A DNA stretch of 64,000 bases. It comes from GCA-003244245 sp038276315. Lineage in GTDB: Bacteria; Actinomycetota; Actinomycetes; Mycobacteriales; Pseudonocardiaceae. Below are positions 1 to 8,126 of this stretch, in pieces (the first letter of the stretch is position 1; each line of letters opens with the position of its first letter). Made by a program: the position numbers and the translations under genes. The DNA lies in NCBI GenBank assembly GCA_038276315.1, contig JBBPZY010000151.1, positions 1-64,000 of the forward strand. Direction: 5' to 3'. Below the pieces are notes generated by a model that did no database searches, had not been told where the DNA came from, and saw only the letters and a list, made by a program, of their open reading frames with translations.

Positions 1-144
1 GCGTGACATCTCCTCCGGCGCAGGCACAGCAAGATCAAAGCGCACACCCGACGATCACACCGTGACCGACACACCCACACCGCCAAACCTCACACCGTCG
101 ACCTCAAATCCGCACTACAGAGCGTGAGCTGAATGCTTACGGTG
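1..144. other. Left-edge sequence without an assigned gene
   Basis: No convincing gene is visible. The stretch is rich in CAC/ACC triplets, and one short open frame ending in TGA at about position 132 could be the last 30 or so codons of a gene starting outside the window. The product is not recognisable. It directly precedes the vapB promoter. Confidence 0.3.
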
Positions 145-160
145 TGCTACTATGCTGCGG
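145..160 (+). promoter_or_regulatory. Extended -10 promoter for leaderless vapB
   Basis: TGC at 145-147 followed by TACTAT at 148-153 forms an extended -10 element. The seventh base after the hexamer is the G of a GTG codon at 160, so transcript and coding sequence would start together. Leaderless starts are common in actinobacteria and frequent for vapB genes. No good -35 hexamer is visible, as expected for an extended -10 promoter. This is inferred from sequence alone. Confidence 0.5.
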
Positions 161-444
161 TGGAGCGCATCGGTATTCGCGAACTTCGTCAGAACGCATC
201 CCGTTACCTCGCCCTCGTCAAGGCTGGTGAGACGGTGGAGGTGACCGAACGCGGCGAATTGATCGCCCTGCTGGTGCCCCCGCCACGCTCCTACAGCAAG
301 AGAGATCGACTGATCGCCGCTGGAAAACTCATTCCCGCGTCCGGCCCAACTGAGCGTCTACGGTCACCTCGCCCCGTCCCGACCGGGCCCGGCGAGCCAA
401 CCAATCAAGAGTTGCTCGACGCTGAGCGCGATGAGCGGCTGTGA
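160..444 (+). CDS. vapB: Phd/YefM-type antitoxin VapB
   Basis: A 94-residue antitoxin of the Phd/YefM fold. It starts VERIGIRELRQNASRYLALV, the conserved N-terminal DNA-binding strand and helix, followed by the AGETVEVTERGELIALLVP segment typical of VapB antitoxins paired with PIN toxins. The acidic C-terminal tail (NQELLDAERDERL) is the probable toxin-binding part. GTG160 is preferred over ATG133 because an extended -10 lies between them and homology begins after GTG160. The stop overlaps the toxin start by four bases (GTGA), indicating a translationally coupled operon. The protein should bind its own promoter and neutralise the toxin, but the partner toxin is frameshifted here. Confidence 0.85.
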   Translation: MERIGIRELRQNASRYLALVKAGETVEVTERGELIALLVPPPRSYSKRDRLIAAGKLIPASGPTERLRSPRPVPTGPGEPTNQELLDAERDERL

Positions 445-849
445 TCTACCTGGACTCCTCCGCGCTGATGAAATTGATCCGGCTGGAGGATGAAACCGCA
501 GCGCTGCACGACTGGCTGAGTGAGCGGCCGGAGCAACCAGCGGTGAGCAGCGAACTCGGCCGGGTCGAGGTACTCCGGGCGGGTCGGCGCTCGAGTCCTG
601 ATCGAAGCCCGTGCGGTGCTCGGCGACATCGACCTGGTCCCTCTCGACCGCGCGGTTCAAGATCTCGCCTCTGACATCGGCCATCCGCTGCTGCGAACCC
701 TCGACGCGCTCCACCTGGCCTCAGCGATATTGCTCACCGAGGAGCTGACGGCATTTATTGCCTATGATCACCGGCTCGCCAGCGCGGCCCAGGCCGCTGG
801 TCTTCACGTCGCCACACCCGGTCAAGCCCCGCCGCCACCCGATCACTGA
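441..849 (+). pseudogene. vapC: PIN-domain toxin VapC, frameshifted
   Basis: This would be a PIN-domain ribonuclease of about 135 residues. The first frame gives MIYLDSSALMKL and the SELGRVEVLRA motif. The reading then leaves frame at the G-run at 581-583. Removing one G restores VEVLRAVGARVLIEARAVLG and joins the second frame, which carries LDALHLASA and AYDHRLA. With that correction all four expected acidic residues are present: Asp near 5, Glu near 42, and two C-terminal Asp. The defect is therefore one extra base in a short G tract, which could be a true inactivating mutation, a phase-variable tract or a sequence error. As read, the product lacks half of the active site. Confidence 0.8.
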
Positions 850-920
850 CCATCGGCTGCATCAAACCGAGACTGGAACGACGCTGCCTCACACGAGATT
901 ATCCGTGTGTCTCGGCTGAG

Positions 921-1003
921 GGGCGCGCAGATACTGTCGGGTTAGAGATCAACGCGCTCAGCCCGGTGACCTGGAAAGACTGCGCCAGGAGTGGCCCGCG
1001 TGA
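921..1003 (+). pseudogene. Decayed antitoxin tail upstream of second PIN gene
   Basis: Just before the second vapC, a short frame ends PGDLERLRQEWPA with TGA at 1001-1003. That stop overlaps the toxin GTG by four bases, exactly as in an intact toxin-antitoxin operon. Upstream this frame is closed by TGA at 917-919. A neighbouring frame reads GLEINALSP immediately before the PGDLERL segment, which suggests an indel near 960-966. No start codon or DNA-binding domain can be assigned. It is interpreted as the remnant of the antitoxin for the adjacent PIN toxin; its family is unknown. Confidence 0.4.
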
Positions 1004-1391
1004 TCGTACTGGATGCCTGTGTGTTGATAGCTCACCTCGCAGGCGGCGACGCCCACCACGAATGGGCAACTCGGTTGTTGAGCAGCTTGGCCGGCAAATC
1101 CAAGGCGATCAGTGTCCTCACTCGGGCCGAGGTACTCGTTGCCCCGGCCCGAGCGGGCCGCCGGCGAGCGGCCGAAGACATCCTCGATCGGCTTGTACAT
1201 CGGTACCCACGAGATTCCAGCGACGCGGGTGGACAGCTGGCCGAGCTGCGTGCGAATACGGGTCTGCATATGCCGGACTGCTGCGTCCTGCTCACTGCCG
1301 AACTCAACAGCCCGGCGGACTAGCGACCTTCGATGAGCGGCTAGCCCGCGCCGCCGCCGAGCGAGGTATCACCGTCCGAGCGGGCAGCTGA
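1000..1391 (+). pseudogene. Second PIN-domain toxin (VapC-like), frameshifted near its 3' end
   Basis: The main frame starts at GTG1000 (VIVLDACVLIAHLAGGDAHH) and runs through LTRAEVLVAPARAG and MPDCCVLLTAEL, covering the first three acidic positions of a PIN nuclease. It then stops at TAG 1321. The missing C terminus (LATFDERLARAAAERGITV) is intact in another frame that ends at 1391. One lost base around 1309-1316 explains the change. The last strand with TFDERLA normally supplies the fourth acidic residue, so the product as read is probably inactive. The overlap with an antitoxin remnant indicates this was once a second toxin-antitoxin module. Confidence 0.75.
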
Positions 1392-1474
1392 CGGCTGGCC
1401 CTCGGTCCTTGTAGCCGCGGCACCCGACGCTGGCGCTCCTTACCAGGCCTCTCATGGCGCAGGTGGGGGAGGGG

Positions 1475-2341
1475 TCAGTAGTACGTGTGTTCCGGACCTG
1501 GGTAGGCGCCTGAGCGTACCTGCTCGGCAAAGTGGTTCGCGGCCTCGCGCAGTCCGTCGCCGAGGTTGGCGTAGGACTTGACGAACTTGGGCGCGGGGCC
1601 ACCGCCGACGTGGAAAGCTGCCATGTCCTGCCACACCATGACCTGGGCATCACATGCCGGTCCGGCACCGATCCCGATGGTGGGCACACTTGCCGCCGCA
1701 GTGATTCGCGCGGCCAGCTCAGCGGGCACCACTTCCAGCACGATGGCGAACGCTCCGGCAGCTTCCAAGGCCTTTGCATCATCGAGCAGGCGTTCGCCAT
1801 GCTCGCCCCGGCCTTGCACCTGGTACCCGCTCATCGCGTGCACCGACTGCGGGGTGAGCCCGAGGTGCGCCATCACCGGCACGCCCGCCGCGACCAGGGC
1901 CTCGACCTGGGGCACCACCCGGCGGCCACCCTCCAACTTCACGGCGTGCGCGCCGGCCTCTTTGAAGAAACGTGCCGCAGTCTCCAGAGCCTGGGTCGGA
2001 GAGCACTGGTAGGAGCCGAAGGGCAGGTCGGCGACGACCAACGCTCGGCGGGCACCCCGGACCACGCCGCGGACCAGCGGCACCAGTTCGTCGACGGTAA
2101 CCGGCAGTGTCGTGTCGTAGCCGTAGACAACGTTGGCAGCCGAGTCGCCGATCAGCAGCACGGGGATTCCGGCGGCGTCGAGCAGCCCGGCCGTGGAGTA
2201 GTCATAAGCGGTGAGCATCGCCCACTTCTCACCGCGGTGTTTGGCCGCTACCAGGTCTTGAACGTGGACTCGCCGGACCTTTTGGTCGCGTCCCACCGGA
2301 CCGCCGTACAGCGCGGATTGAGCAGCAGCTGCGGCCATCAT
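1475..2341 (-). CDS. panB: 3-methyl-2-oxobutanoate hydroxymethyltransferase (ketopantoate hydroxymethyltransferase)
   Basis: PanB transfers a hydroxymethyl group from 5,10-methylenetetrahydrofolate to 2-oxoisovalerate, the first committed step of pantothenate and coenzyme A synthesis. The 288-residue protein shows MLTAYDYSTAGLLDAAGIP, then GDSAANVVYGYDTT (metal-binding Asp), VKLEGG (substrate Lys and catalytic Glu region), GLTPQSV and PTIGIGAG, all in the order typical of the family. The start at 2341 is chosen because GGGAGGA lies six bases upstream; an in-frame ATG at 2419 would add 26 residues that do not look conserved. It sits beyond caeA and nadE, as panB sits beyond caeA in M. tuberculosis. 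Confidence 0.95.
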   Translation of the reverse strand: MMAAAAAQSALYGGPVGRDQKVRRVHVQDLVAAKHRGEKWAMLTAYDYSTAGLLDAAGIPVLLIGDSAANVVYGYDTTLPVTVDELVPLVRGVVRGARRALVVADLPFGSYQCSPTQALETAARFFKEAGAHAVKLEGGRRVVPQVEALVAAGVPVMAHLGLTPQSVHAMSGYQVQGRGEHGERLLDDAKALEAAGAFAIVLEVVPAELAARITAAASVPTIGIGAGPACDAQVMVWQDMAAFHVGGGPAPKFVKSYANLGDGLREAANHFAEQVRSGAYPGPEHTYY

Positions 2342-2562
2342 CGACCGTCCTCCCTCGAGGCCGGCCATTCCCGCCGGTCCCCGGGCCATGTCGGATCGCT
2401 TGTACCAGAAGCCTGGCACTGATTGTCAGAGCTTGGCACCAGCGTGCGACGAGACTCACACCGACAGTCACGCGGAGTGCAGCATGTTCTTACAGCTAGC
2501 TAGGGCTGCGAGTTGGCTCGTGATGCGGGTGATCTAGGCTTCGGCCTTCTGGACACGGGCGT

Positions 2563-3075
2563 GTGTGCGGCGGTGACCACGTTGGTCGCCGCCGAAACGA
2601 CAAGGATCTCATCGACGTCCTCCCCTTGGTGCAGACCAGGGAGTTCGCTTTCGTGAAGGGAGCTGGCGGGGCAGTCGATGGCATCGTCACAACTGCCGAC
2701 GTCGTCGGCCTCTACGAGGAGACCGCAGGAGCCTTTCTTCTGATCGGCGAGCTAGACCGCGCACTACGAAGCATTATCTCCTCCGCGTTCACTTTAGCGG
2801 AAGTCAATGCCTTGTGTCGCCCCGGAGTCGCTGGTATCAGCAGCGCTGACGAGATGTCGTTCGGTGACTATCAGCGGATACTCGAGAATCCCGATAAATG
2901 GGCGAAACTCGGTTGGCAGCTGGACCGTGGAACGTTCATCAAACGGCTAGACGAGGTCCGGGACGTTCGCAATGACGTCATGCATTTCAACCCCGACCCT
3001 GTCCCGTCGGGAACGACGCGCAAGCTGCGCGAATTGATCAAGATTGTGCGCCGGTATGGCGCTTTCGGAAAGTGA
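2563..3075 (+). CDS. 5'-truncated CBS-domain protein with HEPN-like C terminus
   Basis: The product resembles the C-terminal half of a known actinobacterial CBS-domain protein type. The start falls inside what looks like a CBS domain (PLVQTREFAFVKGAG, then GIVTTADVV). An alpha-helical region follows (LIGELDRALRSIIS, EMSFGDYQRILENP, LDRGTFIKRLDEVRDVRNDVMHF). RNDVMH fits the R-X4-H signature of HEPN domains, though the fold is only inferred. Family members as I recall them carry two complete CBS domains upstream; here the frame is closed by a stop at 2530-2532, so the first CBS domain and half of the second are missing. The gene is probably a remnant. It is a lone gene between panB and nadE. 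Confidence 0.6.
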   Translation: MCGGDHVGRRRNDKDLIDVLPLVQTREFAFVKGAGGAVDGIVTTADVVGLYEETAGAFLLIGELDRALRSIISSAFTLAEVNALCRPGVAGISSADEMSFGDYQRILENPDKWAKLGWQLDRGTFIKRLDEVRDVRNDVMHFNPDPVPSGTTRKLRELIKIVRRYGAFGK

Positions 3076-3205
3076 TAAGTGCGAGAGATCCGCTCACCTG
3101 AGATTAAGTGCTCATGCAAGCAGTCGGCCAGCGTCAACGAGGATTGGTGGGTCTCCCGCACCGCCGATCCCGAAGTGGTACAGGGAACTGACGTTCGGCT
3201 CACGC

Positions 3206-4936
3206 TCACCCGTCGGTGAGGCCGCGTTCGCGCCAGCGGTTGGTGATCGGCAGTCGCCGGTCCCGGCCGAAAGCCTTCAGAGTGATCTTCGTGCCGGGCG
3301 GATACTGCCGCCGTTTGTACTCCGCGGTATCCACCAGCTGTACGATGCGCTCGACCAGCTCGGGCGCGAACCCAGCCGCCACTAGGTCGCTGAACCCGCG
3401 GTCGCCCCCCACGTAGTCGTCAAGCACCTCGTCGAGAAGCCGGTAGTCCGGCAGCGCGTCGGTGTCGAGCTGGTCAGGACGAAGCTCAGCTGAAGGCGGC
3501 TTGCCTATCGAGTTCGGTGGGATCGGTGGGCTCTCACCCCGTTTTTCAGCCAGCGCGTTGCGCCACCGAGCCATCGCCCACACTGCCGTCTTCGGTACGT
3601 CCTTAATCGGTGCGAAGCCCCCGACGGCGTCACCGTAGATCGTTGAGTATCCCACGGCGAGCTCGGACTTGTTGCCGGTCGCCAGCACCAGATGTCCGTA
3701 TTGGTTGGACAGCGCCATCAAGGTCACCCCACGGCAGCGGGCCTGCACGTTCTCTTCGGCGAGTCCGAACAGCTCGAGCTGGCGCACGAAGACGTCGACC
3801 ATGTCCCCGATCGGCTGCACCTGGTAATGCAGCCCGGTGCGCTCGGCGAGCTCGGCAGCATCGGTCCGAGAGTGCGCCGAGGAATATGACGAGGGCATCG
3901 AGATTCCATACACCGCGTCAGCACCCAGCGCGTCCACCGCTAGCGCGGCGCACACCGCGGAGTCGATCCCGCCGGACAGTCCGAGCACCACCGAGCGGAA
4001 TCCGTTCTTGCGCGAGTAGTCCCGCAGGCCCGTCACCAGCGCACCCCACCCCTCGGCCTCGTCGGACAGCGGCTCGGCGGCCGGCGCGGAACGAGCAGCC
4101 GGGTAGGGCGGTAGCGGGTCGTTGTTCAGAATGATCCGGTGCACGTCGAGCCCGGCGTAGTGGCCCACTGCCCTGGCCGACCCGCCAGGTAGGTCTAGAT
4201 CAAGTGTCACGATTTGCTCGGTGAACTGCGGCGCCCGCAACAGCAGCTCCCCGCGCTCACCGACCACCATCGAGTCGCCGTCGAAGACCAGCTCGTCTTG
4301 GCCTCCCACCAGATTCGCGTACACCAATGGCGCGCCCACCTCGAGCGCCCGGCGCGCCACCAGCGCCAGCCGAGTATCGTCCTTGTTCCGTTCGTAGGGC
4401 GACGCGTTGGGCGCGACCACCAGGTCCACCCCGGCCTGCGCCAGCGCGGTGATCGGACCGCCCTCCTGCCAGATGTCCTCACAGATCACCATCCCGATCT
4501 CCAGGCCGTGCAGCCGGAACACGGTCAAGGTGGTGCCGGGGATGAAGTAGCGGCGTTCGTCGAACACCCCGTAGTTAGGCAGGTGGTGCTTGAACTGGCG
4601 AGCGACCACTTGCCCGCGGTACAAGACCGCCGCGGCGTCGCGAGAGCCGTAGGTGTCGGAGTCGAGGTATCCGACGACGACGGCCAGCTCCCCACAGCCG
4701 TCCTGCGGGAGTCGCGTGGCCAGCGTCTGGAGGGCTTGCACCGAGCCGGCGACGAAAGACTCCCGCAGCGCCAGATCCTCCACCGGGTAGCCGGTCAGCG
4801 CCATCTCGCCGAACACCACGATGTGCGCACCGGCAGCGGTGGCTTCCCGACAGCGGTCGGCGATCATTGTGGAGTTGCCCACGATGTCACCGACGCATGG
4901 ATTCACCTGGGCCAGCGCTACCCGCAGCTGTGGCAT
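3206..4936 (-). CDS. nadE: Glutamine-dependent NAD+ synthetase
   Basis: NadE performs the last step of NAD synthesis, amidating nicotinic acid adenine dinucleotide with ammonia taken from glutamine. The N-terminal nitrilase-type glutaminase domain (about residues 1-270) shows the complete triad: Glu44 in VFGEMALTGYP, Lys116 in FKHHLPNYG and Cys152 in VICEDIW. The C-terminal synthetase domain has the pyrophosphate loop LSGGIDSAV at 320-328 and ATGNKSELAVGYSTIYGD. At 576 residues it is a shorter two-domain type than the 679-residue mycobacterial enzyme. It is divergent from caeA, with 70 bases between the chosen starts. Confidence 0.95.
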   Translation of the reverse strand: MPQLRVALAQVNPCVGDIVGNSTMIADRCREATAAGAHIVVFGEMALTGYPVEDLALRESFVAGSVQALQTLATRLPQDGCGELAVVVGYLDSDTYGSRDAAAVLYRGQVVARQFKHHLPNYGVFDERRYFIPGTTLTVFRLHGLEIGMVICEDIWQEGGPITALAQAGVDLVVAPNASPYERNKDDTRLALVARRALEVGAPLVYANLVGGQDELVFDGDSMVVGERGELLLRAPQFTEQIVTLDLDLPGGSARAVGHYAGLDVHRIILNNDPLPPYPAARSAPAAEPLSDEAEGWGALVTGLRDYSRKNGFRSVVLGLSGGIDSAVCAALAVDALGADAVYGISMPSSYSSAHSRTDAAELAERTGLHYQVQPIGDMVDVFVRQLELFGLAEENVQARCRGVTLMALSNQYGHLVLATGNKSELAVGYSTIYGDAVGGFAPIKDVPKTAVWAMARWRNALAEKRGESPPIPPNSIGKPPSAELRPDQLDTDALPDYRLLDEVLDDYVGGDRGFSDLVAAGFAPELVERIVQLVDTAEYKRRQYPPGTKITLKAFGRDRRLPITNRWRERGLTDG

Positions 4937-5006
4937 GCCCTCATCATCCGCCTCCGGTCGCGGAGCGTCCGCTCAGAGCCGTCGGGGGATCACTAGGATC
5001 TGCCGG

Positions 5007-6614
5007 ATGTCGCGCCCGTTGCGCTCGATCGCTGTTCTGGCGATCGTGCTTGCCCTCAATGGTTGCACTGCCGATGCCGGCAGCCGCCAGGCCGCTGGCA
5101 TCGCGGGATCACGTCTGGGCGCTGACGTTTCGCAGTACCAGGCAGGTCCCGCGGGATCGGTGCCCCCGGGCCTTGAGCGGTTCTACGCCCAGCGACTGAC
5201 CTGGAGCGGCTGCAAGGACTTCGCCACCACCGACTTCAGCCGGAAGGCCTTCACCGAGCCCACGCTGCGCTGTACCCGGGTGGAGGTGCCGCTGGACTAT
5301 GCTCACCCGCAGGGACGCACGATACTGCTTGGAGTGCTCCGCCGCCCCGCGGACAACCAGCAAGAGCGGCTCGGCTCCGTTCTGCTCAACCCCGGCGGTC
5401 CCGGCGCTTCGGGAATGACGGCGGTCGCATCGCGAGGCGGTGCGGTAGCCGGAACCGGCCTGGGCCGCCGGTTCGACCTGGTCGGATTCGATCCCCGCGG
5501 AATCGGCGCAAGCCTACCGAAGATCGTCTGCCGGAACACCCAGGAGGAGGACGTCGAGCGGCTCGACGTTGACCTGGATACCTCGCCCGCCGGGATCGCG
5601 CAGACCGAAAGCGAGAACCGCGCCTACGCGCAGCTGTGTGCCCAGCGCGTGGGTAAGGACATGCTCGCCAACGCCGGCACCCGGGACGTCGCGCGGGACA
5701 TGGACGTGTTGCGTTCCGCTCTCGGTGACGCGAAGCTGAATTTCCTTGGCTACTCCTACGGCACCCGGCTCGGTACCTCCTACGCCCAGCAGTTCCCGGG
5801 CAATGTGCGGGCGATGGTGCTCGACGGTGCACTGGATCCGAACGAGAACCTGGCGCAGAGTTTGGCGAATCAGGGTGCCGGGTTCCAGCAGTCGTTCGAC
5901 GCATTCGTCGGCTGGTGTCTCGCACAATCCCAATGTTGGTTGGGCACCATCCCGAAAGATCAGGCCAACCAGGCGTTCCAACAGTTATTGCTGCCGTTGA
6001 CTACTGCGGCGCGACCCGTCGGCGATCGCAAGTTGTCCTACACCGACGCTACGATCGGCACGATTCAGGCGCTGTACACCGACCAGCTCTGGCCGGTGCT
6101 CAATCGGGGCCTGTCCGAACTGGCCCACGGGGCCGGTTCCACCCTGCTGAGACTGGCCGACATCTATTACCAGCGCGATGAGCACGGCTACTCCGGTAGC
6201 CAGGATGCCTTCGAAGCGGTCCGCTGCGTCGACGACCCCCCGGTGACGGATCCGGTGATGGTGCTGGAGGCGGACCGGCTGTACCGGGAGGCCGCGCCCT
6301 TCCTCGACGACGGGCACCCACCGTCGGCGGCCCGGGATGCCTGCGCTTTCTGGCCGGTGCCACCGACCGGCGATTCCAGCGACCCGCAGGTGGACGGTTT
6401 GCCGCCGGTGCTGGTGGTGTCTACGACGGGTGATCCGGCCACTCCGTACCAGGCTGGGGTGGAGCTCGCTCAGCGGCTTCGCGGCAAGTTGGTCACCTTT
6501 GAGGGCAACCAGCACACTGTCGTCCTCCAGGGCGTGAAATGCGTGGACGATGCAGTGTCGAACTATCTGGTGCGGCTCATTCTGCCGAAGCGGTCGACAC
6601 TGTGCGTCGCTTAG
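5007..6614 (+). CDS. caeA: Exported lipoprotein alpha/beta-hydrolase, tripeptidyl aminopeptidase-like (CaeA/Hip1 family)
   Basis: This is a 535-residue secreted serine hydrolase. The start at 5007 gives a classical lipoprotein signal peptide (positive N terminus, hydrophobic core, LNGC with lipidated Cys20), whereas the longer frame upstream has none. The alpha/beta-hydrolase fold is marked by LLNPGGPGASG (oxyanion region), GFDPRGIGAS and the nucleophile elbow GYSYGTRLG with Ser250. The C-terminal TAP-like part has the His segment EGNQHTVVL. In M. tuberculosis the equivalent Rv2224c is a cell-envelope protease lying between glnA2 and panB, as here. The 3' end overlaps the convergent transporter gene by 38 bases. 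Confidence 0.88.
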   Translation: MSRPLRSIAVLAIVLALNGCTADAGSRQAAGIAGSRLGADVSQYQAGPAGSVPPGLERFYAQRLTWSGCKDFATTDFSRKAFTEPTLRCTRVEVPLDYAHPQGRTILLGVLRRPADNQQERLGSVLLNPGGPGASGMTAVASRGGAVAGTGLGRRFDLVGFDPRGIGASLPKIVCRNTQEEDVERLDVDLDTSPAGIAQTESENRAYAQLCAQRVGKDMLANAGTRDVARDMDVLRSALGDAKLNFLGYSYGTRLGTSYAQQFPGNVRAMVLDGALDPNENLAQSLANQGAGFQQSFDAFVGWCLAQSQCWLGTIPKDQANQAFQQLLLPLTTAARPVGDRKLSYTDATIGTIQALYTDQLWPVLNRGLSELAHGAGSTLLRLADIYYQRDEHGYSGSQDAFEAVRCVDDPPVTDPVMVLEADRLYREAAPFLDDGHPPSAARDACAFWPVPPTGDSSDPQVDGLPPVLVVSTTGDPATPYQAGVELAQRLRGKLVTFEGNQHTVVLQGVKCVDDAVSNYLVRLILPKRSTLCVA

Positions 6615-8112
6615 TTTTGATCAACAGGGCGGTCGCCGCGCCGAGCAGGCATATCCCCGAGGTGAGCAGAAAGATCTCTTTGTACTGGACGCGCAGCGCT
6701 ACCTGCAGCGCGAGCTGGTAGCTGGCGAGCTGCTGTTGATAGATCTGCGTACTGACGCCGAAGGGCAGTGGGGTAGCCAGTTCGGCGGTGAGCTCGCGAA
6801 AGCGGTGCAGGCCCCAGGCGGACAGCGCGGCGACCCCTACGAGCATCCCGGTCATCCGGGCTACCACTACGGCGGCGGATGCCACCCCGTGCCGGTCGGG
6901 TGGGGTCGCGCGCAGCGCCGCAGTGGACAGCGGGGCGATCACCAGACCGAGCCCCAGGCCGGCCAGCGCCAGATCGGTGTCGAGTCTGGGCAGGCTGAAC
7001 AGACCGAAGTCGTGGCGGGCAGCCAAGATGTCCGCGGGCCATCCCGCGATCAGCAGGTAGCCGGCGGCGGCCAGCAACATCCCGAACAGCGTCACCACCG
7101 TCTCGCGCAACCGGCTCGCCGCCAAACCCCCCACCAGTGCACCCACCGGCAGCGCAACCAGGAACCGGACCAGGATCGCGGTCGCCCCGGCAGGGTCGCG
7201 ACCCAGCACAGTCTGGGCGTACAGCTCGACGTCCACGAGAGTCACCATCAGCGCCGCCCCAGCCGCGAGACTGACCCCCAGTGAACCGAGAAAGACCCGC
7301 CAGTGCACACCGACGGGATCGAGCAGGCGCACCGTCGCCCGCTGTTCCCACAGGACGAACGCCAACCCAGTCACCGCTGCCACGCCCAGTACGGGCCATC
7401 CCCAGGACGGCAGGGCCCCACGGTCAGGGTCGGGGTTGTACAGCCCGATCACCAGCAGGCCTAGCGTAAGCGCTAACAGACCACCACCGACGAGGTCCAG
7501 CGGTGCACGGGGCATACCTTCGAACCGAGCTTTGGCCGGAACGGCCAGTTGGACCGCGACCACCGCGGCGAGCGCGAGGGGAACATTCACCCAGAACACG
7601 CCGCGCCAGCCAACCAGCGCGGCCAAGCCGGCACCGTACAACGGTCCCAACACACTGCCCAGTTCCTGGGCGGCACCCAGCGCGCCCAGTGCGGTGGACC
7701 GGCCACGGTCGGGCCACAGATCAGCGGCCAATGCCATGGATACCGGTAGCAAAGCGCCACCGGCGATGCCTTGCAGGGTCCGCCCCGTCACGAGTACCGG
7801 CAGGGTCGCCGCGACGGCGGTGACCACCGACGCGGCCGCGAAGGCGACGAGGCAAGCCTGCAGCAGCGCCCGCCGGCCGAAGCGATCAGACGCTTGGCCC
7901 AGTAGCGGCATCGCAGCGACGTAGCCCAGCAGGAAGCCGGTGACGATCGGAGTGGCCCGCTCCAGATGGTTGATCGGCACCTGCAGGTCGCGGACGATGT
8001 CGACCAGCAGGCTGACCACCACATATGCATCCAGCGCGGCGAGCAGAGTGACCAGCGCGCCAGCGCCTAACGCCAGTCCTCGACGCCGGACCGTGGTTGC
8101 CGTCGCGCTCAT
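6577..8112 (-). CDS. Major facilitator efflux transporter, P55 family
   Basis: A 511-residue inner-membrane protein with about 14 hydrophobic segments of the drug:H+ antiporter type. The conserved loop GQASDRFGRRALLQA lies after the second membrane span, and GRTLQGIAGGALLPV and QELGSVLGPLYGAG match the antiporter motif region of 14-span members. The lipoprotein gene immediately upstream (14-base gap) is LprG-like. This lprG-P55 operon is known in mycobacteria, where P55 and LprG together move triacylglycerides and lipoglycans towards the outer envelope and affect drug tolerance. The same role is inferred. The gene's 3' end overlaps caeA on the other strand. Confidence 0.85.
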   Translation of the reverse strand: MSATATTVRRRGLALGAGALVTLLAALDAYVVVSLLVDIVRDLQVPINHLERATPIVTGFLLGYVAAMPLLGQASDRFGRRALLQACLVAFAAASVVTAVAATLPVLVTGRTLQGIAGGALLPVSMALAADLWPDRGRSTALGALGAAQELGSVLGPLYGAGLAALVGWRGVFWVNVPLALAAVVAVQLAVPAKARFEGMPRAPLDLVGGGLLALTLGLLVIGLYNPDPDRGALPSWGWPVLGVAAVTGLAFVLWEQRATVRLLDPVGVHWRVFLGSLGVSLAAGAALMVTLVDVELYAQTVLGRDPAGATAILVRFLVALPVGALVGGLAASRLRETVVTLFGMLLAAAGYLLIAGWPADILAARHDFGLFSLPRLDTDLALAGLGLGLVIAPLSTAALRATPPDRHGVASAAVVVARMTGMLVGVAALSAWGLHRFRELTAELATPLPFGVSTQIYQQQLASYQLALQVALRVQYKEIFLLTSGICLLGAATALLIKTKRRTVSTASAE

Positions 8113-8126
8113 CGGATAGACGCCGA

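Noticed and set aside
1532..2422. A 296-codon plus-strand frame over panB
   Set aside because: A shadow of panB; composition is His/Arg/Gly-rich without any conserved motif.
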